From: Firmicutes bacterium UBA7510
GTDB lineage: Bacteria; Bacillota; Clostridia; Tissierellales; Sedimentibacteraceae
Assembly: GCA_002479485.1 (NCBI GenBank)
Contig: DLNM01000010.1
Span: 1-22,374, forward strand
Direction of reading: 5' to 3'
Length of the DNA stretch: 22,374 bases
This document shows, piece by piece, positions 7,677-15,132 of this stretch; position 1 is the first letter of the stretch, and each line of letters begins with the position of its first letter. The notes beneath the pieces were generated by a model, which saw only the letters and a program-made list of their open reading frames with translations, did no database searches and was not told the DNA's origin. The position numbers were made by a program, and so were the translations under genes.

Positions 7677-8777
7677 TTACACTATTTCCTGAGGAAATTT
7701 CACAATCTCCTTTATGCCAGATAATATGTGTTGACCAACAGGTCCTCTTCTTAAATCAGCTAATTGTTCTGTATAATCTTCTCTAAGAGAATCATAATTT
7801 TCATGCTTGTGACCAATTTTTTTAGCTGCACAAAGTCCTGCTAAATATCCTTCAACCATAGCCGCGCTAGCTTCTTCAACACCTGTTACATCACCTGCAA
7901 CAAATACATTTTCAACACTAGTCTCATAATCTTCATTTCTTGTTGGAACAAATCCGCTTAACTGAGGAATATATTTCATTTCACAGCCTCTCATAGCAAC
8001 CAGCTCACTAAGAGGTGTTAAACCAACAGAAACACACATTACATCTACATCAAATTCTTTTTCTGTTCCTTCTATTGGTTGGAATTTATTATCAACCTCA
8101 CATACTATGGCCTTTTCAAGACAATCCTTACCTATAGCTTCTTTAACTGTGTGAGAAGTTAATATCGGCACTCCCATTCTTCTAACCTTAGAAGCATGAA
8201 CTAAATATCCACCAATTTTAGGTGCTGCATCAAGTATGGCTAAAACCTTAACTCCAGCCTGCATAAGCTGATAACTTACTATAAGACCTATATTTCCTGC
8301 GCCAACCATTAAAACTTTATTACCAGGTTTAATTCCATAAACATTCATAAGTGTTTGAACTGCACCAGCACCATATATACCAGGTAAATCATTATTTGGA
8401 AACGCTAATGATTTTTCAAATGCACCAGTAGCCACTATTAAAGCTTTTGGCATAATTTTAAAATAATTATCCTCTTTATGTAAAACTGAAATAATACCAT
8501 CTTCATACATACCAACAACAGTTGCATTAGTCATTATTTCTACTCTATCTTTATATTTTTCTAATTCCTTTAGCAAAATATCAGCTATATCAATTCCTCT
8601 AGTAGAGGCATATTGTTTTTCAGAACCAAAAAACATGTGTGTTTGTTTAACAAGCTGTCCGCCAAGCTCATTATTTCTTTCAATTATTAGCACATTAGCG
8701 CCACTAGAAGCTGCGCTAATAGCTGCACATAATCCTGCAGGCCCTCCACCTACTATTACTAATTCCTTATTTACCAT
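7677..8777 (-). CDS. NAD(P)/FAD-dependent oxidoreductase subunit (HcnB/SoxA-alpha-like)
   Basis: A 366-aa two-dinucleotide-binding flavoprotein. The FAD motif GGGPAG is at residues 10-15, the IVATGAFE signature at 114-121, a second Rossmann motif GAGNIG at 159-164, and the C-terminal FAD segment NVFVAGDVTGVEEASAAMVEG near 290-310. It resembles the NADH-dehydrogenase-like alpha subunit of dye-linked proline dehydrogenase and HcnB. GGGAGG precedes the ATG. The gap before it contains the second three-hairpin element. It probably passes electrons from the iron-sulfur subunits to NAD(P)+, or the reverse (inference). Confidence 0.88.
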   Translation of the reverse strand: MVNKELVIVGGGPAGLCAAISAASSGANVLIIERNNELGGQLVKQTHMFFGSEKQYASTRGIDIADILLKELEKYKDRVEIMTNATVVGMYEDGIISVLHKEDNYFKIMPKALIVATGAFEKSLAFPNNDLPGIYGAGAVQTLMNVYGIKPGNKVLMVGAGNIGLIVSYQLMQAGVKVLAILDAAPKIGGYLVHASKVRRMGVPILTSHTVKEAIGKDCLEKAIVCEVDNKFQPIEGTEKEFDVDVMCVSVGLTPLSELVAMRGCEMKYIPQLSGFVPTRNEDYETSVENVFVAGDVTGVEEASAAMVEGYLAGLCAAKKIGHKHENYDSLREDYTEQLADLRRGPVGQHILSGIKEIVKFPQEIV

Positions 8778-8791
8778 GATATCCTCCCATT

Positions 8792-8873
8792 ATGCCACGT
8801 AGTGGCATCATAAACATAAATGAAAAATCGTTTTTTGATTTTTTCATAGTGTGAAATGTTTTTTTCACACTAT
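8792..8873 (-). promoter_or_regulatory. Three-hairpin intercistronic element, copy 2
   Basis: On the minus strand: hairpin A' (8846-8873) has an 11-bp stem with loop AAAACA; hairpin B' (8821-8846) has a 9-bp stem with one bulged base and loop AAAAAAC; hairpin C' (8792-8808) is ATGCCAC-TAC-GTGGCAT. Then comes AATGGGAGG, the ribosome binding site of the oxidoreductase gene. The order, both A and B loops and the spacing match copy 1 (2669-2752), while stem bases differ in a paired fashion. The stop codon of the upstream [2Fe-2S] gene lies inside hairpin A', so ribosomes ending there would disturb that hairpin. Confidence 0.75.
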
Positions 8874-9170
8874 CACTCCTTTGCCTTCTTGAGTTTCGAC
8901 TGTCATTCCTTCTTCCAACTCTGTAACACATGTTTTAACATTAGGAACGCCATTTACTACCATTTGGCAGGAAGAGCAATTTCCTATAGCACAATAAAAA
9001 CCTCTAGGTCTATGTAATTCAAGACTTTTACCCAAAACCTTAACTCCAGCTGCATGTAATGCTGCCTGAATAGATTCTCCTTTATAGCCTTCTAATTCCT
9101 GTCCGTCAAATATGAACTTTACCTTTTCTTTTCTGTCAAATTCTAAAATAGGATGCTTTTCAATTCTCAT
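8865..9170 (-). CDS. [2Fe-2S] ferredoxin-like subunit (SoxA N-terminal / Fer2_4 type)
   Basis: A 101-aa protein with the plant-type [2Fe-2S] pattern C60-x4-C65-x2-C68-x12-C81 (GFYCAIGNCSSCQMVVNG), as in the N-terminal domain of sarcosine oxidase alpha and HcnA (PF13510). I start at the ATG at 9170 (MRIEKHP) because GGAGG lies 7 bases upstream; a longer frame to 9236 has no ribosome binding site and would cover the palindrome at 9195-9210. As the first gene behind the sigma-54 promoter it leads the redox operon and is probably an electron-relay subunit of that complex. Confidence 0.88.
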   Translation of the reverse strand: MRIEKHPILEFDRKEKVKFIFDGQELEGYKGESIQAALHAAGVKVLGKSLELHRPRGFYCAIGNCSSCQMVVNGVPNVKTCVTELEEGMTVETQEGKGVIV

Positions 9171-9194
9171 AATAAACCTCCAGTTATTGTATCC

Positions 9195-9210
9195 ATGCAA
9201 ATATTTGCAT
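9195..9210. promoter_or_regulatory. Perfect 16-bp palindrome in the redox-operon leader
   Basis: ATGCAA-ATAT-TTGCAT is a perfect palindrome lying between the predicted transcription start (near 9247) and the first gene. It matches the form [AC]TGCAA-N4-TTGCAT of the two sites upstream of ilvE. It could bind the same regulator from a downstream position, or act as a repressor site or RNA hairpin; its place within the leader is unusual for a sigma-54 activator. Confidence 0.6.
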
Positions 9211-9258
9211 AAAATCTTTATGAAAGATATGTGCATGGGCTCGGTATTAATATTACGA

Positions 9259-9273
9259 GCAAATAATATGCCA
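9259..9273 (-). promoter_or_regulatory. Sigma-54 (-24/-12) promoter of the redox operon
   Basis: On the minus strand: TGGCAT-ATTAT-TTGC, matching TGGCAC-N5-TTGC at all but one position, with the invariant GG and GC at correct spacing. Transcription would begin near 9247, giving a leader of about 77 bases. Activator sites would be expected at 9340-9430, where the hairpin ladder lies. Confidence 0.85.
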
Positions 9274-9292
9274 ATTTTCTACATCCTTTAAA

Positions 9293-9398
9293 CGTTGATT
9301 TTTCAACGCCAGTTTGTTAAAAAACAAACAATCGACGAAAAACCGTCAGTTTAGTATGTCTGTTTTTAGACAATATGTATACGTTTGCAAAACAAGCG
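9293..9398. repeat. Ladder of short inverted repeats upstream of the redox-operon promoter
   Basis: Five small dyads with 4-7 bp arms and A/T-rich loops of 4-6 bases are centred about every 20-25 bp: CGTTGA/TCAACG (9293-9308), GTTTGTT/AACAAAC (9312-9329), GACG/CGTC (9334-9347), TGTCT/AGACA (9357-9372) and CGTTTG/CAAGCG with one G-T pair (9382-9398). The stems are all different in sequence. No reading frame was found in 9237-9532. They may be regulator sites near two-turn spacing or folded RNA; neither is established. Confidence 0.55.
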
Positions 9399-9463
9399 AT
9401 TCTTAGCACGTCGAATTTTAGACACCTAAATTGGCAACTGGCATAAATTTAACAAGTATATAA

Positions 9464-9492
9464 TTGGAAATATATTCTTCTCGTGGTATAAT
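9464..9492 (+). promoter_or_regulatory. Sigma-A-type promoter of the lipoprotein gene
   Basis: TTGGAA (9464-9469), 17 bases, then TATAAT (9487-9492), preceded by TGG as an extended -10. It lies 40 bases upstream of the lipoprotein ATG, with GAGAGGA as ribosome binding site in between. Confidence 0.75.
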
Positions 9493-9532
9493 ATGAATAA
9501 TAATAGTATTTTTTCAAGAGAGGATTGTTTAA

Positions 9533-11098
9533 ATGAAAAATAAGTATAAATTAATTTTAATATTAGTACTGATTATAACGCTTTCGGCTTGTAAAAATGA
9601 TGTGGATATGTCTATGGCTGATGTTCAAAGTATTGATTCAGTAGCTCCTACTGAACCTACCGAAACAAAGGAAGATATTATCGCTTAATATAAAGCTGAA
9701 GGTATAGTTTTTAATGTTAATTATACAGCTATAATAAAATATCCTGAAACTCGAGAAAATGAAGAATTTATAGTACCTGACTTTATTAAGATAATAGGTA
9801 GCGAAGCATTTAGGGGTAATTCATATCTAAAAAAGGTTGTATTACCTGAAACCATAACTGAAATTGAATGGAGTGCCTTCCAAGAAAGCTATATAGAAGA
9901 AATAAATATCCCTGATTCTTTAAATGCTATTGGAGACTTTGCATTTTATAAATGTGTGAATCTCAATACTGTTCATGTAAGCGAAGAAATGATAGAAAAA
10001 ATACTAGGAAACAGATTTTCCTTTATGCATACACCATTTGCAGAAAATTATGCAAAGAAAAAATTCATAGAATCAGGCAAGCAAGCAAAATTAGATAGCT
10101 ACTCTGCAATAATACCATACGATACATCAAAGCAATATAGAACTAATCAATCCTCAAATATGGTAAATGGTGGACAGATAATTGATGTGTATGATTATAT
10201 ATATTATTCTGATGGCAAATCATTAAATAGAATTGACAAGCAAGGCAGAAAAAATGAATTAATTTTAAAATCAGGTGTTTATAAGCTTTATCTATATGAG
10301 GATGAAATATATTACTTAGGATATGATGAAGGTAATAATATATATGGTATATTTCATCTAAATAAAATCACATTTGAAAGCAGTTTAATATTAGAAAGTT
10401 ATACTGATAGTTTTGTAATATATGATGACATAATTTTTTATACCAGCCACACAGATACCAATGGACTCTTATTATATTCTTATAATATGAATAATAAAGA
10501 AAATATATTTATAAATGAGAATTTAGCAAATGTAAGGGATAGAGATAACATTGTTATTTATAAGAATAAAATAATATATGCTTTAAGCGATAATAACTAT
10601 GGTGAAATTTTAATGTAATATAATATAGATGAAGCTAAATCATACGAATTAGAAAATACATCTAACTTATTTAATTTTAGAGGTGGTTTTACATCAGCAA
10701 AAATGCAGATATACAACAATGAACTGTTTGCAAATTTTAGTGGAGCGATATATAAAGCTAAAATAGAGGAAGGTATAAAATGGGAACAGATTATACCAAG
10801 ACTTGATGATGAAGGTCATATTTATCAATTATGTGTAACAGATAATTATGTTTTCTTCTTTACAAACCAATTTATGCTCTCTAGTGATATCCATTACTTT
10901 CATATTTTCAGAATGAAGCACGATGGAAGTGAAATAACAAATATATATGATTCAGAAGAACACAATACAGATGGTGGAAGCACCGGAGCATATGCAAGGA
11001 TGTATATAGTAGAAGATAAAATATTTCTATTCAACGATAGAAAAACAGTACTTGATTTTAATGGTAATGTTTTAATTTGGGATATGAGCACTAATTAA
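9533..11098 (+). pseudogene. Lipoprotein with LRR_5 and DUF5050-like region, interrupted by two in-frame TAA codons
   Basis: From the ATG at 9533 one frame runs to the TAA at 11096, 521 codons, broken only by TAA at 9686-9688 and at 10616-10618. The first 20 residues form a lipoprotein signal with lipobox LSAC (Cys20). After the first stop, about residues 75-150 show BspA-type leucine-rich repeats (EAFRGNSYLKKVVLPE and SAFQESYIEEINIPDSL). The rest has Tyr-rich DYIYYSDG and DEIYYLGYDEG repeats like DUF5050 beta-propeller proteins. It would be a surface lipoprotein. Promoter, ribosome binding site and terminator all look intact and no frameshift is seen, so the loss is recent, or the stops are sequencing errors or read through. 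Both stops would be CAA (Gln) after one base change. Confidence 0.8.
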
Positions 11099-11117
11099 TA
11101 CAATTAATATCATGTTT

Positions 11118-11172
11118 AAGGAGCTACTACAAAACTATTTTTAATAATAGTTTTGCAACAGCTCCTTTTTTT
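11118..11172 (+). terminator. Strong intrinsic terminator
   Basis: AAGGAGCT (11118-11125) pairs with AGCTCCTT (11160-11167), and inside AAAACTATT pairs with AATAGTTTT, followed by a T-run to 11172. It ends the lipoprotein transcript and may also serve the convergent gene ending at 11184. Confidence 0.85.
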
Positions 11173-11183
11173 ATGTTGATATT

Positions 11184-12473
11184 TTATTTATCAACTTTAA
11201 CTAAGTACGAATTGTAAATATCAAAATAATCATTAAAACCCATTGATGTATATTCCGATATTGGTCTATATGGATATTGAAACACACTTTTTTTATGATA
11301 ATATTTCACTAGATTGGCAAATACAAGTCTGTCTTCCCCGGCCTTTTTAGTTACTCCAATATAATAAATATATCTACCATCTTTATTTGGAACTAATTGA
11401 CCGCTTTCTACAGAACTACCAAACATATGAGATACTTCCTTAGTTATATATCTACCTTCATTATCTGTAGCATATATTTTTTTACCATCTGTATAAAATA
11501 TATTAACAGTATCAGCTTTTATTTCATTAACATTCATGTCTAAAGTTAAATAGTCGTCTCCGTAGAAGTTAGGGTTTTTCTCCCATTCTACTCTTATAAG
11601 AAACCTAACCATTTTAGTAGAATCTTCAGTCATAAATTCTGTCATATATGTAGTAGCTTTTATATTTTCACTATAACTTTCATGAACTTCTATATTTTTT
11701 ATTGGAAGATTATAATATTGAAGCTCATTATCGGGAAGTTCATGTATTATGCTGTTAAAAGTTTCAAAATCATTCAAATTACTGGTATTACTTAATTTTT
11801 CATTAGATAGGGTTACACTCTTCACAGTAATAATATTCATACACACTGTCATAATAAATAACGTTAACACCGATAACCCTAATAGCCCCAGCTTTAACCG
11901 TTGCTGTTTACTAGCTTTTGTGTTTTTGATTACATAGCCTAATGTATCCAACCTGTTTCCGAGCTCAAGAAGAATTCTAATTGTTAAAATAAGATTTATT
12001 AAGAAGATAATCATTAAAATCCACTGCATTGATGGCTCGTTTTGATATAGCATCCCTAATATGAGAATTATCATCATATATATAATCTTGTTACGAATTT
12101 TTACTTTAGTTTCAGCGCATTCTTGGTTTGTTGACTTTTCAATTCCATCCATAAAATTATTTATCATAGCTATAAGTAACGCTGTACTTAGTATAGTCAA
12201 TATATAATTTGGTATATGTGTAAAACCGTATAAAAAACTACAGCTGTTAATAACTAATGAGATAATCATTAGGACAAAAATAGCTTGCATTGCTCTGTAG
12301 GCTATTAAAAAATATTCATTATCATCAATTAAACACCATAAATTATACAATAAAATTGAACAACCTATTAGCTTCATATAAGGATATAGATTTAAAGAGC
12401 CTATCTGAAAGCTAAAATAATAAAAAAATAATCCCCAACACAAATTTTTAAAAAAGTTTTTCAATGTAAACAT
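11184..12473 (-). CDS. Unrecognised multi-pass membrane protein with extracytoplasmic C-terminal domain
   Basis: A 429-aa protein. The first ~225 residues hold about seven hydrophobic segments (near 10-30, 35-52, 63-83, 89-108, 129-145, 150-170 and 199-222), with a charged, probably cytoplasmic stretch around 112-128 and a basic one near 182-197. The last ~205 residues are hydrophilic and aromatic-rich with strand-like patterns such as DTVNIFYTDGKKIYATDNEG, probably folded outside the membrane. I do not recognise a family. AGGAAG precedes the ATG. It lies 50 bases downstream of the sigma-54 activator gene on the same strand and could be cotranscribed, but nothing ties its function to that regulator. 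Confidence 0.8.
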   Translation of the reverse strand: MFTLKNFFKNLCWGLFFYYFSFQIGSLNLYPYMKLIGCSILLYNLWCLIDDNEYFLIAYRAMQAIFVLMIISLVINSCSFLYGFTHIPNYILTILSTALLIAMINNFMDGIEKSTNQECAETKVKIRNKIIYMMIILILGMLYQNEPSMQWILMIIFLINLILTIRILLELGNRLDTLGYVIKNTKASKQQRLKLGLLGLSVLTLFIMTVCMNIITVKSVTLSNEKLSNTSNLNDFETFNSIIHELPDNELQYYNLPIKNIEVHESYSENIKATTYMTEFMTEDSTKMVRFLIRVEWEKNPNFYGDDYLTLDMNVNEIKADTVNIFYTDGKKIYATDNEGRYITKEVSHMFGSSVESGQLVPNKDGRYIYYIGVTKKAGEDRLVFANLVKYYHKKSVFQYPYRPISEYTSMGFNDYFDIYNSYLVKVDK

Positions 12474-12523
12474 CAGCTTCCTTCCATTTTATAATCACAT
12501 TATTGATAATTATTGATAGCCTA

Positions 12524-13927
12524 TTAAATTTTGTATTTTTCAATCTTATAGTAAAGTGTTGTTCTAGGTATTTGAAGAAGCTTTGCAGCTTTTGACATGC
12601 TATTATTTGATTGAGCAAGAGCTTTTTGTATCATCGCTTTTTCTAGCTTTTCGACAGCACTCTCTAAATTAAAAAGTTCTACCCCTTCAACATCAGATTT
12701 TAGATTATTAGTGCTATTTTTTACAGTAGTCATAGAATCTGGCAAGTGCTCTATTCTAATTTTATCGCTTTGTCCTTGAAAAGCAAATATAGCAGAACGC
12801 TGTATTACATTTCTAAGCTCTCTAACATTACCCTCCCAAGGCTGATTAAGCAACATTTCTTCAACCTCCCTAGAAAGCTCCAAAATATTCATTCCTTGTT
12901 CCATACAAAATTGCCCTAAAAATGTATTGGCAAGCAAAATTATATCATTTCCTCTTTGTCTTAGAGGAGGTATCTCAATTTGAAATGCATCTAATCTATA
13001 GTATAAATCTCTTCTGAATTTATCTGCATGTATCAAACTTTTAACATCCTTGTTTGTCGCTGAGATTATTCTAACATTTATTGGCCTTTTTACATTACTA
13101 CCGATTCTTGTTATAAATCCTTCCTCAAGTGCCCTAAGAATTTTAGGTTGAAGCTCCATAGGCATGTCTCCTATTTCATCTAAAAATAATGTTCCTCCAT
13201 TAGCTTCTTCAAACTTTCCAATTTTACCATCCTTTTTAGCTCCTGTAAATGCACCCTCTTCATATCCAAAAAGCTCACTTTCAAATAGCTCTGATGGTAT
13301 TGCGCTACAGTTTATGGCAACAAAATTGCCATCTCTATCACTCTCGTAATGTATAGCTTTCGCAAATAGTTCCTTGCCTGTTCCGCTTTCTCCCTTTAGA
13401 AGTATATTCATAGGTGTTCTGGAAACGTTTTTACACAAGGTAATCGTTTGTATAAATAATGGATTTCCACCAATTATATTAGAGAAATAAGATTGTCCAT
13501 TTTCTATTAAAGAGTATTTTTTTTCTAGTTTAGTTAGGCTTGCTTGTGTTTTGTTTAAAACATTACTTAATTTTACTAATTCTGTAATATCTCTGTCTCT
13601 TGCTAAACCACCAATGAGCTTTCCTTCGCTATCATATAATGGAATAGCACTTATGACCGTGTAGCTATTTTCTCTTGGGCTGTTATATATATTATCATAG
13701 GATTTTTGCTGTTCAATAACTTTTGGCAATAAGGAATTAGGGAAAAAATCCCTAATATCTTTCCCTATAATCTCTTCCTTGGAGATGTTATAATACTTTT
13801 CACAGGATTTATTAAAAAAAATAGTCTTACAATTTGCATCTACAATTGTTATGTAATCTGGTATATTATCTAAAACAAATTCAAAAACACCTTTATCTTT
13901 GTTATTAAAAATTAATTCACCGTTCAA
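12524..13927 (-). CDS. Sigma-54-dependent transcriptional activator (PAS-AAA+-Fis HTH)
   Basis: A 467-aa bacterial enhancer-binding protein. A PAS sensor domain spans about residues 10-115 (NIPDYITIVDANCKTIFFNK). The AAA+ domain (about 150-385) has Walker A GESGTGKE (179-186), the sigma-54-contacting GAFTGA loop (225-230), Walker B GGTLFLDEIG (244-253) and the FRRDLYYRLD arginine region (304-313). A Fis-type helix-turn-helix ends the protein (MSKAAKLLQIPRTTLYYKIE). There is no receiver domain, so the PAS domain probably senses a small ligand or redox state. The start is a TTG at 13927 with GGGGTG upstream. It follows the methyltransferase gene by 17 bases. It is the only such regulator in the window and the likely activator of the sigma-54 promoters at 1417 and 9259 (inference). 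Confidence 0.93.
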   Translation of the reverse strand: MNGELIFNNKDKGVFEFVLDNIPDYITIVDANCKTIFFNKSCEKYYNISKEEIIGKDIRDFFPNSLLPKVIEQQKSYDNIYNSPRENSYTVISAIPLYDSEGKLIGGLARDRDITELVKLSNVLNKTQASLTKLEKKYSLIENGQSYFSNIIGGNPLFIQTITLCKNVSRTPMNILLKGESGTGKELFAKAIHYESDRDGNFVAINCSAIPSELFESELFGYEEGAFTGAKKDGKIGKFEEANGGTLFLDEIGDMPMELQPKILRALEEGFITRIGSNVKRPINVRIISATNKDVKSLIHADKFRRDLYYRLDAFQIEIPPLRQRGNDIILLANTFLGQFCMEQGMNILELSREVEEMLLNQPWEGNVRELRNVIQRSAIFAFQGQSDKIRIEHLPDSMTTVKNSTNNLKSDVEGVELFNLESAVEKLEKAMIQKALAQSNNSMSKAAKLLQIPRTTLYYKIEKYKI

Positions 13928-13944
13928 AATAGATACACCCCATT

Positions 13945-15084
13945 TTAACCAAAATAGTTTTCTATAAAAATATCTTCAAGTCTCCAAAATTTTTTAAATT
14001 CTTCATATTCTTTTATTGCTTCTTCTCTTACCTTTGACTTAACAGCTCTAATTAAAATGTTCTTTGGAGTGTGCTCCATATCTACGAACTCAACAAGCTG
14101 TACCTTATATCCCTTAGTTTCTAAAAATAGACTTCTAAGGCTGTCCGTTACTAGTGATGATAATCTTTCCTTGATTAGTCCATGTTTAAGCATTGGCTCA
14201 AGGTTATTGTTATCAATTTTATCAAAAAATTCGTGCTGACAGCAAGGTACAGAAAGTATTATATCTGTATTCCATTTTATGGCTTTTACAAGTGCTGCAT
14301 CAGTTGCGTTATCACAGGCATGTAAGGTTACAACCATATCTATATCAAGATTTGTATTGTAGTCTTTTATGTCTCCATTTTCAAACCTTAGGTGTGAGTA
14401 GTTTAGCTTTTTAGCTACATCATTACAAAAGTTTATTACATCAGTTTTTAGGTCTAATCCAACTATTTGTACATTGACTTTTTTTATTTTATAAAAATAA
14501 TAATATAGTGCGAAGGTTAAATAAGCTTTTCCGCATCCAAAGTCAATAATTTTATAGTCACTCTTTAAATTAGACTTATCTACAGAATCATCAACAATTT
14601 CTAAGAACTTATTGATTTGCTTAAACTTATCATATTTTTTAGCTAAAACCTTACCGTCCTTATTCATTACACCAAGCTCGATAAGAAAATCGCATGGTTC
14701 ATTATCAGGTATAATATATTTTTTAGTCTTATTGTGAGAGCCTATTGACATTGTTTTAGTTGGACTTAACTTAACTATCCTCATACTGCCTTTTTTACTT
14801 ATTAGCACTTGATAATCAGCTTCTGCAGTAAATATATTAGCATTTTTATATTGACTTGCTAGCTCTAACATTCTAGATACTATATCAGTTTCATTTATAT
14901 TTTCATGAAAAGCCTGCTTATCAGTAAACTTTTCAAGTTGATAAATTATATTATCATTTGAGCTTATAGGCTTAACTGTTATTTTTTTGAACTTATTTTC
15001 TGCTTTATTTAAACGAGAAGCAAATACTGCATAAATTAAGCTAGTATTTGCTACATTTTCTTCTATTATTTTTACTAATTCCAT
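13945..15084 (-). CDS. Class I SAM-dependent methyltransferase, Methyltransf_32-like
   Basis: A 379-aa protein with an N-terminal region of unknown role (about 1-165) and a Rossmann methyltransferase domain. SAM-binding motif I is IIDFGCGKAYLTFAL (179-193), followed by VGLDLK (208-213) and ENGDIKDYN. A later SVPCCQHEF stretch is characteristic of a family of conserved methyltransferases of this type, where the Cys-Cys-Gln-His may lie near the active site. The substrate is unknown. GGAG stands 7 bases before the ATG. It is 48 bases downstream of glnS, with a short hairpin in the gap, and probably forms a transcript with it; a link to RNA or protein modification is only a guess. Confidence 0.8.
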   Translation of the reverse strand: MELVKIIEENVANTSLIYAVFASRLNKAENKFKKITVKPISSNDNIIYQLEKFTDKQAFHENINETDIVSRMLELASQYKNANIFTAEADYQVLISKKGSMRIVKLSPTKTMSIGSHNKTKKYIIPDNEPCDFLIELGVMNKDGKVLAKKYDKFKQINKFLEIVDDSVDKSNLKSDYKIIDFGCGKAYLTFALYYYFYKIKKVNVQIVGLDLKTDVINFCNDVAKKLNYSHLRFENGDIKDYNTNLDIDMVVTLHACDNATDAALVKAIKWNTDIILSVPCCQHEFFDKIDNNNLEPMLKHGLIKERLSSLVTDSLRSLFLETKGYKVQLVEFVDMEHTPKNILIRAVKSKVREEAIKEYEEFKKFWRLEDIFIENYFG

Positions 15085-15096
15085 TAATTTACTCCA

Positions 15097-15116
15097 AGCG
15101 CTTATTTGTAAGCGCT
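15097..15116. other. Short perfect hairpin between glnS and the methyltransferase
   Basis: AGCGCTTA-TTTG-TAAGCGCT forms an 8-bp stem with a 4-base loop, 12 bases upstream of the methyltransferase start. No T-run follows on the minus strand, so it is not a standard terminator; it may be an mRNA processing or stability element, or an operator. Confidence 0.5.
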
Positions 15117-15132
15117 GTTTATTTTATGAACG

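Noticed and set aside
9293..9398. CRISPR array or integron-like array, suggested by evenly spaced dyads
   Set aside because: The units are not repeats of one another; each dyad has a different sequence, the period is too short for CRISPR, and no cas or integrase gene is present.
9683..10618. Stop codon reassignment or programmed readthrough in the lipoprotein gene
   Set aside because: TAA is the normal terminal codon of many other genes here and no special stem or suppressor signal follows the stops; nonsense mutation or sequence error is simpler.
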